A stretch of DNA of 64,000 nt, taken from positions 310,001 through 374,000 of the forward strand of contig NZ_JOAG01000015.1 of assembly GCF_000725485.1 (NCBI RefSeq), read 5' to 3'. The DNA comes from Nonomuraea candida. Lineage in GTDB: Bacteria; Actinomycetota; Actinomycetes; Streptosporangiales; Streptosporangiaceae. The notes beneath the pieces were generated by a model, which made no database searches, was not told the DNA's origin, and was given only the letters and a program-made list of their open reading frames with translations. Below are positions 39,779-47,798 of this stretch, one piece after another (position 1 is the first letter of the stretch; every line of letters starts with the position of its first letter). Both the position numbers and the translations under genes were made by a program.

Positions 39779-40966
39779 GTGAAGGTCGCCTGCGTCGGCG
39801 GCGGACCCGCCGGCCTGTACTTCTCGATCCTGATGAAGCGGGTGGACCCGTCCCACGACATCACCGTCTACGAGCGGAACCCGGCCGGCTCCACGTACGG
39901 CTGGGGCGTCACCTACTGGGACGAGCTGCTCGGCTACCTGCTCGACGTCGATCCCGGCTCCGCCGGCGCCATCAGCGAGGTCTCGGCCCGCTGGGACAGC
40001 TGGGTCGTGCACGTCCACGACCGGGCGACGGTGACGGTCGAGCACGCCGACGAGGGCTTCGGCATCGGCCGCCACCGGCTGCTCGGCATCCTCACCGAGC
40101 GGGCCGAGGCCCTGGGCGTGCGCATCGAGTACGAGCGGGAGATCACCTCCCAGGAGGAGGTCTCCGACGCCGACCTCGTCGTGGCCGGGGACGGCGTCAA
40201 CAGCGTGCTGCGCGAGCAGCACGCCGAGCATTTCGGCACCGAGGTGCACGTCGGGCGCAACCCCTACATCTGGCTCGGCACCACCAAGGTCCTCGACTCC
40301 TTCACCTTCGCCTTCACCGAGACCGAGCACGGCTGGATCTGGTGCTACGGCTACCCGTACAGCGACGGGCACAGCACCTGCATCGCCGAGTGCTCCCCGG
40401 AGACCTGGCGGGGGCTCGGGCTCGACCGGATGACCGAGGCCGACAGCCTGGGCCTGCTGGAGAAGCTCTTCGCCGAGGTGCTGGAGGGCCATCCGCTCAT
40501 CGGCCGCCCGCAGGCCGGCGGCGGCCCGCAGTGGCTGCGCTTCCGCACCCTCACCAACCGCACGTGGTTCCGCGACAACCTGGTCCTGATAGGGGACGCC
40601 GCGCACACCACGCACTTCTCCGTCGGCGCGGGCACCGCCCTGGCGCTGGGCGACGCCGCCTTCCTGGTGGAGGCGCTGCACGGGGACACGCTCGCGCCGG
40701 CCCTCGCCCGCTACGAACGCGAGCGCAAGTCCGCGATCCGGCCCTCCCAGCGGGCGGCCCGCCGCAGCGCCCGCTGGTACGAGAACGTCCCGCGCTACAT
40801 CGACCTGCCGCCGGGGACGTTCATCGAGCTGCTCAACCAGCGCCACTCGGCCCTGCTGCCCCACCTCCCGCCCCGCCTGTACCACGGCCTGAGCCAGGCG
40901 GCGGGCCGCCTGTCCGGCCTCGCCGCGGGGCTCACGCGCACGGGACGCTCATCCGGCAGCATGTGA
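39779..40966 (+). CDS. FAD-dependent aromatic monooxygenase (salicylyl-CoA/anthraniloyl-CoA hydroxylase-like)
   Basis: GTG at 39779, six bases after GAGGAG, gives 395 residues. FAD-binding motifs: MKVACVGGGPAGLYFSIL at the N-terminus, DADLVVAGDGVNS, and the GD motif VLIGDAAHTTHFSVGAGTAL. GWGVTYWDELL and the YGYPYSDGHSTCI segment match the flavin domain of salicylyl-CoA 5-hydroxylase and tryptophan-side-chain hydroxylase relatives. The bifunctional members carry a second, FMN-dependent domain; this protein has only the first. An AT-rich spot at 39745-39765 probably holds the promoter. Confidence 0.88.
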   Translation: MKVACVGGGPAGLYFSILMKRVDPSHDITVYERNPAGSTYGWGVTYWDELLGYLLDVDPGSAGAISEVSARWDSWVVHVHDRATVTVEHADEGFGIGRHRLLGILTERAEALGVRIEYEREITSQEEVSDADLVVAGDGVNSVLREQHAEHFGTEVHVGRNPYIWLGTTKVLDSFTFAFTETEHGWIWCYGYPYSDGHSTCIAECSPETWRGLGLDRMTEADSLGLLEKLFAEVLEGHPLIGRPQAGGGPQWLRFRTLTNRTWFRDNLVLIGDAAHTTHFSVGAGTALALGDAAFLVEALHGDTLAPALARYERERKSAIRPSQRAARRSARWYENVPRYIDLPPGTFIELLNQRHSALLPHLPPRLYHGLSQAAGRLSGLAAGLTRTGRSSGSM

Positions 40967-41156
40967 CCTTCGGACCGTGCGGCCGGTCACCCGGCAGCGT
41001 GGGACCGGCCGGTGAGGGCGGCCGGTCCGCCGCGCTCCGGCGCCTCCGCCTCCCGCCCGGCGGCGCGAAATTCTCCGGCCGGGGCCGTCCCCCCGGCCGG
41101 TCCTCGTTCGTCGCCTGAGTGCAAGAGACGGACTTCGACCCCGAGGAGGGGTGGCC

Positions 41157-41597
41157 ATGACCACGCGGCGTGAGAAGAACGAGGCCGAGATCCGCGGCCG
41201 GATCGGCGAGATCGTCGAGGGGCTGCGTGCCAAGGATCTGGAAGCGCTGAAGCGGCTCTACTCCACCGACATCGTGTCCTTCGACATCGAATCGCCACTC
41301 CAGGACGTGGGGATCGAGGCGAAGCTCAGGAACTGGGCGAAGGTGTTCACGCTCTTCGAGCGCGTGGACTACGAGCTCCGCGACCTGACGCTCACGGTGG
41401 GCGACGAGGTGGCCTTCGGGCACGCCTTCGGCCGGCTCAGCGGCACTCTGGCGGGCGGGCCGGCGACGGGCGGCACCTGGGTGCGGGTCACCTTCGGCTT
41501 CCGGAAGATCGGCGGCGCCTGGTGGATCACGCACGACCAGGTCTCGCTGCCGATCGACATCCAGAGCGGCAGGGCCATGACCGGCCTCGAACCCTGA
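41157..41597 (+). CDS. NTF2-like / SnoaL-like protein
   Basis: ATG at 41157, six bases after GAGGAGGG, gives 146 residues. The cone-shaped NTF2 fold is indicated by the helical start (IRGRIGEIVEGLRAKDLEAL), YSTDIVSFDIESPL, and the strand series VDYELRDLTLTVGDEVAFGH, WVRVTFGFRKIGGAWWITHD. Relatives act as isomerases/cyclases or ketosteroid-isomerase-like proteins, often with no known substrate. Confidence 0.85.
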   Translation: MTTRREKNEAEIRGRIGEIVEGLRAKDLEALKRLYSTDIVSFDIESPLQDVGIEAKLRNWAKVFTLFERVDYELRDLTLTVGDEVAFGHAFGRLSGTLAGGPATGGTWVRVTFGFRKIGGAWWITHDQVSLPIDIQSGRAMTGLEP

Positions 41598-41627
41598 CCG
41601 CCGCCTACCGGCGAAAGGCAGGCTCCG

Positions 41628-41717
41628 ATGAACGTCCTCCTCTGGCTCCTCCAGGTCCTGGCGGCCCTCATGCGGCCGATCGGCCGGGTTGCCTTGACGC
41701 TGGTGGCAGGGTTCTAG
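41628..41717 (+). CDS. 29-aa hydrophobic ORF, possible DoxX-like N-terminal remnant
   Basis: MNVLLWLLQVLAALMRPIGR is close to the first membrane helix of DoxX-family proteins (typically MNxxLWxxQxLLA), but the frame stops after 29 codons. GGCAGG nine bases upstream could serve as ribosome site. It is either a decayed DoxX gene or a micropeptide; nothing else of DoxX is seen downstream. Confidence 0.35.
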   Translation: MNVLLWLLQVLAALMRPIGRVALTLVAGF

Positions 41718-41720
41718 CAT
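41693..41720 (+). promoter_or_regulatory. Candidate promoter of a leaderless LLM transcript
   Basis: A TTGACG-like -35 (about 41696) and TAGCAT (41715-41720) are spaced about 15-16 bases apart. The predicted start of transcription coincides with the ATG at 41727. Confidence 0.4.
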
Positions 41721-41726
41721 GCCCGG

Positions 41727-42599
41727 ATGAAGTTCGGCATCAGCTACAGCGCGCCCCATTACGGCACCGACCCCGACAAACTCGCGGCCTTCGCCCGGCT
41801 CGCCGAAGAGTGCGGCTTCGACTCGCTGCACCTGCCCGAGCACATCGTGCTCTACCCGGGCGCCATGGTCGGGCCCTACGAGCTGCCGCCGTCGTTGCCG
41901 TACCTCGATCCGCTCGACTGCCTGAGCTTCGTCGCCGCCGCCACCGAGCGGATCCTGCTCGGCACCGCGGTGCTGTTGCTGCCGTACCACCATCCGGTGA
42001 CCCTCGCCAAGCGGCTGGCCACCATCGACGTGCTGTCCAAGGGGCGGATGCGGCTGCTGACCGTCGGGCTCGGCGCGCTGCCGGGCGAGGCGCGCGCGGT
42101 GGGGGTCGACTACGCCACCCGCGGGCGCCGCGCCGACGAGGCCATCGAGGTGCTGCGGCTGCTCTGGGCGGGCGGCGAGGCCGGCGTCTCGTACGCGGGC
42201 GAGTTCTTCGCCTTCGACCACCTGTGCAGCTTCCCCCACCCGCACCAGGCCACGGGCCTGCCGATCCACGTCGGAGGATCGAGCCGGGCGGCGGCGCGCC
42301 GGGCGGGCCGGCTCGGCGACGGCTACTTCCCCGGCGGCGCGCTGCCCTCCGACGAGCGGGCCGCGCAGTGGCGGCTCGCCCGGGAGAGCGCCGCCGAGGC
42401 CGGCCGCGACCCCGAGGCGCTGGAGTACACCCGCTTCGGCTCGATCGACATGCCGGTCGAGCGGGTCGAGCAGTTCGCCGCACAAGGCGTGACCCGCATC
42501 GTCGTGAACGCCGCCGCCACCGAACCGGCCGGGCAACGCGCCGAGCTGACCGCTTTCGCGCGACGGTTCGGGCTCGTGACGGCCGGAGGCGGCGCCTGA
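41727..42599 (+). CDS. LLM-class F420-dependent oxidoreductase
   Basis: The 290-residue protein shows luciferase-like TIM-barrel landmarks: MKFGISYSAPHYGTD, LAEECGFDSLHLPEHIV, ATERILLGTAVLLLPYHHP, RLLTVGLGALPGEARAVGVD and LPIHVGGSSRAAARRAGRLG. In actinomycetes this group mostly uses coenzyme F420. No ribosome site precedes the ATG, and a TAGCAT hexamer ends seven bases before it, so the mRNA may be leaderless. The substrate is unknown. Confidence 0.92.
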   Translation: MKFGISYSAPHYGTDPDKLAAFARLAEECGFDSLHLPEHIVLYPGAMVGPYELPPSLPYLDPLDCLSFVAAATERILLGTAVLLLPYHHPVTLAKRLATIDVLSKGRMRLLTVGLGALPGEARAVGVDYATRGRRADEAIEVLRLLWAGGEAGVSYAGEFFAFDHLCSFPHPHQATGLPIHVGGSSRAAARRAGRLGDGYFPGGALPSDERAAQWRLARESAAEAGRDPEALEYTRFGSIDMPVERVEQFAAQGVTRIVVNAAATEPAGQRAELTAFARRFGLVTAGGGA

Positions 42600-42603
42600 C
42601 GCG

Positions 42604-42643
42604 GTGCCCGGTCCCGAGGGTGGTACTGGCCGGACCCGGGCAC
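42604..42643 (+). terminator. Hairpin after the LLM gene
   Basis: GTGCCCGGTCC and GGACCCGGGCAC are nearly perfect arms (one bulged base) about 17 bases apart, starting five bases after the stop. No T-tract follows, as usual in this genus-level GC range. Confidence 0.5.
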
Positions 42644-42790
42644 GGGAGGGCGGGGCAACGTCCCGCCAGCGCCCTCACGCACGCCGTGCCGCCCATCGAC
42701 TTCCGCGGAAATGCCGATCTCGTTTGAAAACCGGCCGGGCCCCGCAGAAAATGCGAGAAACGGCCGCTTCTCTCATCGAGGGTGCCCCGG

Positions 42791-43114
42791 GTGAACGCTG
42801 TCCACGTCATGTTATGGGGAATGCTCGGTGCGCTCGCGCCCGAGATCGTCCGGCTCTACTCGATCCGGCGTAACCCTCGCCGGTTTCGCTGGTCCTGGTT
42901 CTATCTGGGCGCGTCGGCCGCATTCGCACTGCTGGGAGGGGCGCTCGCCGTGGCCTTGCCTGCCACGACCCCGTGGGCGGCCCTCTACGTCGGCGTGGCC
43001 ACCCCGGCTCTCGTCACTTCGCTGGTCCGCAAGGGCCGCGAGATGGCAGAGACGGAGCTGAAGGGTCCGATAAGGCAGCTCTCCGCCTTCGATTCCTACC
43101 TTTCGGCGCTCTGA
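42791..43114 (+). CDS. Small membrane protein encoded with the CHAT protein
   Basis: GTG at 42791 has GAGGG eight bases upstream; the GTG at 42782 lies directly on that site. The 107-residue product has an N-terminal hydrophobic segment (VHVMLWGMLGALAPEIV), two central helices (FYLGASAAFALLGGALAVAL; WAALYVGVATPALVTSLV) and a charged C-terminal tail (RKGREMAETELKG). Two bases separate it from the CHAT gene, so the two are co-translated. No family was recognised; anchoring, regulation or substrate of the CHAT protease are all possible. Confidence 0.7.
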   Translation: MNAVHVMLWGMLGALAPEIVRLYSIRRNPRRFRWSWFYLGASAAFALLGGALAVALPATTPWAALYVGVATPALVTSLVRKGREMAETELKGPIRQLSAFDSYLSAL

Positions 43115-43116
43115 CC

Positions 43117-46100
43117 ATGGAATTGGGCGCCGCACACGGCCTCCGCTGGCGGGCAGCGGACGGGTTGCTGGCGGCCATCGGGCTGGACGCGCATCGCAAG
43201 CAGGACGTGCCGGCGGTGGAAGCCCTCACGACCGTGGCCGGCGGCGAGCTGGACGTCGGCCCGCTCACGCCCGAACTCGTGGGCACCCTCCCAGCGCCCG
43301 ACACGGAGGAGGCGCGGCTGATCGGCATGATCCGGATGGTGCAGCGGCTCGGGATCGGAGAACGCACGTTCACCCAGCTGCAGTCGACGGGAATCGGGAG
43401 CCAGGCAGGCCGTTTGGTGACGGCGCTGGCTCTGGATTTCGTCCTGACCGACGCGCTGGACTGGAGCCTGGCCGTGGACGGCGTCCCGGTGACCGGCGCG
43501 CCGGACGCGGATCTGCGGCTCGCCTGCGGCCGGAACGTCTATCTCAAGGTCACGGCGCCCATGGCGGCATACGACGACAGCGTCGTCCGGGTACGCTTGC
43601 CGGCCGGTGAGTCGCGGCTCTCGCTGGCCGTCGTCAGCAATCCCGATCTCCCGATCGCCGACACGATCGTGGTGTGCAGGCCGGACCAGGTCAGGGAGGC
43701 GGCCATCGTGGCCGCGTGCCTGCCGGCCGGCCGCTTCACGCCGATCGTCACGGTGACGCCACCGCCGATCGCGATGGAGGCGTTCGACGATCTCATCGCG
43801 CGCCAGGAGGCCGCGAGCGAGTCGGCCATGCGGCTGATCGGCGGTTCGCTCGGTCTCCGGGAGGTGCTGGCGGGCGAACGGGACCTGCGTGAGACGGTGC
43901 TGGACAACCTCACCGCCTCCGCCTCTCTGCGCCGCGACCTCGCGCCGCAGGCGTCCTGGTTCCGGCGGCACGAGAAGATCGCCGCCCTGATCTCGGCGGC
44001 AGGCGTGCGGCGGGCCGTCCTGCTGTTCGAGCCGGACGACGCGGATCCCGACGTCGTCGGCGCCGCGGGCCGGCTCCACCTCCTGCCCGGCGACCCGGGT
44101 GCGGCTGAGGCGGGGCGGGTGTTCTATCGCGATCTGGACGAGCTGGCACGGCTGGCGTGGTCCTACCTCGCGGATGCGGGCACCGACCCGGTCGCGTGGG
44201 TGGAGGCGCCGGCCGATGACCGCTCGGCGTGGGTGCCGGGGCTGTTCGTGGCCAGGCACGCCGGCCTGCCGCTGCGGCCGGGACCCGGCACCGGCCTGCG
44301 CGACCTGCTCGCCGAGACCAACAGGCGGATCGCCGCGGACGAGGCCGTGCTCGCCGAGGCCGGCGGCGAGGCCGACGAGCTTCTCGCCGCTCTCTACGCC
44401 CACCATCGCGGCGCCCGCCTTGTGACCGTTCCGCCCCCGGACCTCACGGCCGTACGGCAGGCCGTGGCCGCCCATCAGGAGAGCGTCCTGCACGGCTCCG
44501 GCCGGCGGTTCACCGCGATCGAGGCGGCGGTGACCGCCCAGGTGCCGCGGGACGCGGTGGCCGACGTGGGAGATCGCCGGCTGACCGCGTTCACGCACGG
44601 CCTGCCGTACTCGTTCGTCAGGGACGGCGAGATCGACTGGTCGGCCAAGCCGATCGGGCACGTGATCGGCGACCCCTTGCTGATTCTGCTGGCAGAGCTG
44701 TACGGCTCCGGCTCCGCGCGCGCCCCTGCCGCGTTCAGCCTGATCTTCGATCCGGGTTTCTTCACGACCTCCGAGACCGCTGACGTCCTGGAGTCACTGT
44801 CCGGGCACCATACGCATCCGCTCGTCCTGGCCGACGATGAAGCGAGCGCCGTCGCGCTCACCTCGCTCCCGCAGCGCCTCCCCGTCGAGCTGATCTTCTT
44901 CAACACCCACGGGAACGACGAGTCCATCCTCCTCGCCGACCTCGCGTTGCCCGGAACGCACATCCCCGCGCTCGTCTCCCTGCCCACGACGCCGATCGTC
45001 TTCAACAACTCGTGCGAGTCGTGGACAGGGGTCGGCAGGGAGTTCGTACGCTCGGGCGCACGCGCCTACATCGGCTCGTTGTGGAGCGTGCCCTCCGGCC
45101 TGGCCGCGAAGTTCGCCCGCCGGGTGATGCGCCATCTGGCCATGGAGGCCACCCCGGTGGCCGAGGCGATGGTCAGGACGCAACTGCCGGCCCAGATCAC
45201 CCGTTCCTACCTCTTCGTCGGCACCGCCAACGCCACACTCGACCACTGGGCCGGGCGACCGGTCGAGCCCGGACAGGACGCCGCCGCCGCCTGCACGAGC
45301 CTGCGACTCGCCGCGCAAGACAGCCCTCCCGCGCTGTCCCGTCTGTTCCTGCGTGAGCTCGACCGGCACCTCGACGCCGTCGAGGGCACGCCGTACGGCT
45401 CCACGACCGCCTACGGCGATGTGCTCATCGCCGCCCTGATCCTCACCAACACCCTGCCCGTCCTGCGGGCCGCGGACGTCGATCGGGCCGAGCGCCTGGC
45501 GGGGCGTCTGGACGGGCTCCTGGACCGGCTGGAGATCAGCGACCGGTCCAGGGACGGGCACCGGGCACTCAACCTGTCCCTGTCCGGCGACCGTCGCCGG
45601 ACGCGCGGAGAGTTCGAGGCGGCACTCGCCGCCTATGAACAGGCTCTCTCCTTCGGGGAGGCGTGTCCGGACCCGGCGATGCTCCACCTGAACGCGGCCG
45701 AGATCCTCTCCGGTCGGGGGCAGCACGCCCGCGCGCTGGACCACGCCAAGCAGGGGTACGACGCCTACGCCGCGGACGGCGACGAGGAAGGTCTGCTCAT
45801 CGCCGCCGGAACCCTCGGTCAGCTCTACGGCCGCATGGGGCGACACGACCAGGCGTTGCGATACGCGAGGGAAGGTCACGCGCTGGCCGAGCGGGCCGAT
45901 GATGTCCGGCGCCGGCGTCGGTTCAAGGCCGACGAATCCATCGCCGCGCTCCGGCTGGGCGACACGGAGACGGCCAGGAGCGCGGCCGAGGAAGCGGTAC
46001 GGCTGGCGCGCGGGGCGCTCGACGAGCGCGGAGAGCTCAAGAGTTACGGCCTGCTCGGCCAGGCACTGCTGGCCGCGGGCGCGCTGGACGAGGCCGAGCA

Positions 46101-46701
46101 GCGCATCCGCAGCGGCCTGGAACGTGCGCGTGAGCTGTCCGACCCGGTGGAGGAGGCGGCCTTCACCTACGACCTGGGCCTGGTCCTGGCCCGCCGGGAA
46201 CTGCACGGACGCGCCGCGATCGAGTTCGCCGCCGCGCTGGCGCTCTATGGCGAGAACGAGCGATGGGCCGACTGTGCCAACCTCATCTGGTACCTGGCCG
46301 ACAGCGCCACACGGGCGCGCGACCTCGACCGGCTCTGGCTCGTGGTGACCGAAGCGTTGCGGGTCTTCGCCGTCGCGGACGTCGAGGTGTTCAGCGGCCT
46401 GCTCGATCCTGTTGTCGAGGCCTTCCAACAGGTGTGCGTCCATGGCACCAGACGAGAGATCCGACGCCGGACGGCGGAGCTCGTCCAGATCTGCGGGCGG
46501 ATCGAGGAACCCCGTCCGCCGGAGGCGGATTTCCTCACCTATCTGGCCGGCCTCGTCGAACGCCGGGTGCGGGGCGACTCGGCCGCCGCCATGGACGCCG
46601 CGCGGGAGCTGGACGAGCAGACGGAGAACAGGTACGACATGGCCGCCTTCCTGGCCCGGCTCCCGGCCCGGCGCGGCTGGTCGCGCAGGCCGTTCCGCTG
46701 A
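43117..46701 (+). CDS. CHAT-domain protease with C-terminal TPR repeats
   Basis: ATG at 43117 gives 1194 residues. The CHAT (caspase-HetF-associated with TPRs) core spans about 510-720, with catalytic His598 in FFNTHGND and Cys633 in FNNSCESWTG, followed by ARAYIGSLWSVPS and AEAMVRTQL. Residues about 810-1140 form TPR-like helical pairs (AALAAYEQALSFGEACPDPA; ALDHAKQGYDAYAADGDEEG; LGQLYGRMGRHDQALRYARE; LGLVLARRELHGRAAIEFAA). The N-terminal 500 residues have no recognised domain and may be the sensor. CHAT proteases are caspase relatives, known in signalling and in phage-defence cell-suicide systems. Translation is coupled to the small membrane protein upstream. Confidence 0.9.
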   Translation: MELGAAHGLRWRAADGLLAAIGLDAHRKQDVPAVEALTTVAGGELDVGPLTPELVGTLPAPDTEEARLIGMIRMVQRLGIGERTFTQLQSTGIGSQAGRLVTALALDFVLTDALDWSLAVDGVPVTGAPDADLRLACGRNVYLKVTAPMAAYDDSVVRVRLPAGESRLSLAVVSNPDLPIADTIVVCRPDQVREAAIVAACLPAGRFTPIVTVTPPPIAMEAFDDLIARQEAASESAMRLIGGSLGLREVLAGERDLRETVLDNLTASASLRRDLAPQASWFRRHEKIAALISAAGVRRAVLLFEPDDADPDVVGAAGRLHLLPGDPGAAEAGRVFYRDLDELARLAWSYLADAGTDPVAWVEAPADDRSAWVPGLFVARHAGLPLRPGPGTGLRDLLAETNRRIAADEAVLAEAGGEADELLAALYAHHRGARLVTVPPPDLTAVRQAVAAHQESVLHGSGRRFTAIEAAVTAQVPRDAVADVGDRRLTAFTHGLPYSFVRDGEIDWSAKPIGHVIGDPLLILLAELYGSGSARAPAAFSLIFDPGFFTTSETADVLESLSGHHTHPLVLADDEASAVALTSLPQRLPVELIFFNTHGNDESILLADLALPGTHIPALVSLPTTPIVFNNSCESWTGVGREFVRSGARAYIGSLWSVPSGLAAKFARRVMRHLAMEATPVAEAMVRTQLPAQITRSYLFVGTANATLDHWAGRPVEPGQDAAAACTSLRLAAQDSPPALSRLFLRELDRHLDAVEGTPYGSTTAYGDVLIAALILTNTLPVLRAADVDRAERLAGRLDGLLDRLEISDRSRDGHRALNLSLSGDRRRTRGEFEAALAAYEQALSFGEACPDPAMLHLNAAEILSGRGQHARALDHAKQGYDAYAADGDEEGLLIAAGTLGQLYGRMGRHDQALRYAREGHALAERADDVRRRRRFKADESIAALRLGDTETARSAAEEAVRLARGALDERGELKSYGLLGQALLAAGALDEAEQRIRSGLERARELSDPVEEAAFTYDLGLVLARRELHGRAAIEFAAALALYGENERWADCANLIWYLADSATRARDLDRLWLVVTEALRVFAVADVEVFSGLLDPVVEAFQQVCVHGTRREIRRRTAELVQICGRIEEPRPPEADFLTYLAGLVERRVRGDSAAAMDAARELDEQTENRYDMAAFLARLPARRGWSRRPFR

Positions 46702-46769
46702 CGGTCGTTTCGCGGGACCGGTCGGCCGGCCGCGCGGTTCCCGGGCGGCGGCGCCCGCGGGGCTGAAGG

Positions 46770-47660
46770 TCAGGCGACGATGTCGAGGGCGTCGATCGAG
46801 ACGGCCGGGCTGATGGCCAGGAAGGGGCGCTCGTCGCCGTCGTCGAGGTCGGTGGTGACGAGCCGCCCGGGCGCGGAGCCGGGGCGGACGACCCGGCCGG
46901 CGCTGACGGCGAGGTAGCCGTCGAAGGTGCGCCGGGTGAAGCGGCGCTCGCCGCCCGTCCGCACGTCGATCAGGATCAGCGGGCTCTCGTCGTCGGGCTC
47001 CGGGTAGACGAGCAGCTCGTGGCCGGAGGCCCAGACGGAGTGCGGGCCGGGCAGGGCCACGCGTTCGGCGTAGGCGGCGAGCTCCTTGCCGGCACGGTCG
47101 AGGACGACGGTCGTCAGGACGTCGTCCGGCGTGAGATAGGTCGCGGCGAGCAGCAGCCCGTCGGGCGACCAGCTGATCGAGGCCTCCTCCCAGTAGCCCT
47201 CGGCCCACCAGAGCCGCTGCCGGGAGCCGGTGCCGGTGTCGATCAGCTCGATGCCGGCGAGCGCGTCGCCGACGCCGGGGATGCCGGGGCCGCCGGACAG
47301 GTCGGCCAGGACGGCCAGGCGGGTGCCGTCCGGGGAGAGCGCCGCGCGCAGGTAGTCGTCGGAGACGAACTCCTGGCGGGCCCCGGTGGCGAGCGTGTGC
47401 AGCACGACGCGCGGCGGGCCGGCGCCGTCATCCTGGCGCGCGGTGAGCACCAGCCGGGTGCCGTCGGACGACAGCGACACCGTCTCCGGCGCGAGGTGCG
47501 CCGGCAGGCCGGGCACGGCTGCGAACGTGTCGCTGTCGGCGTCCAGCACGATCACGGCGGTCCCGCCCGGCCCGGTGGCCGCGAGCGCCATCCGGGCCGC
47601 GCGCACCGGCCGCGCGGCCGGCCCATCGTATGCGATCTCCCATGACCGGTCGACGACCAC
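46770..47660 (-). CDS. TolB/WD40-like beta-propeller protein
   Basis: GTG at 47660 sits four bases after AGGAGG; an upstream start lacks such a site. The 296-residue product carries repeated propeller strands of the TolB type (VSLSSDGTRLVLTARQDDG; AALSPDGTRLAVLADLSGG; ISWSPDGLLLAATYLTPDDV). No signal peptide, so it is cytoplasmic. It converges on the CHAT gene, with no shared promoter. Function is unknown; a protein-interaction scaffold is likely. Confidence 0.75.
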   Translation of the reverse strand: MVVDRSWEIAYDGPAARPVRAARMALAATGPGGTAVIVLDADSDTFAAVPGLPAHLAPETVSLSSDGTRLVLTARQDDGAGPPRVVLHTLATGARQEFVSDDYLRAALSPDGTRLAVLADLSGGPGIPGVGDALAGIELIDTGTGSRQRLWWAEGYWEEASISWSPDGLLLAATYLTPDDVLTTVVLDRAGKELAAYAERVALPGPHSVWASGHELLVYPEPDDESPLILIDVRTGGERRFTRRTFDGYLAVSAGRVVRPGSAPGRLVTTDLDDGDERPFLAISPAVSIDALDIVA

Positions 47661-47798
47661 GGCACCTCCTGTTGCTGATCCGGTGCGCAGCCTAGTCAAA
47701 GATCACACGGAAGGGGAGCCGGTGATCTCTATCGCGCAACGATCTTTTGGGTGTACCGTCCCGCTTCGACTTATGTTCTCTTTATTCGGGGTGAATGC

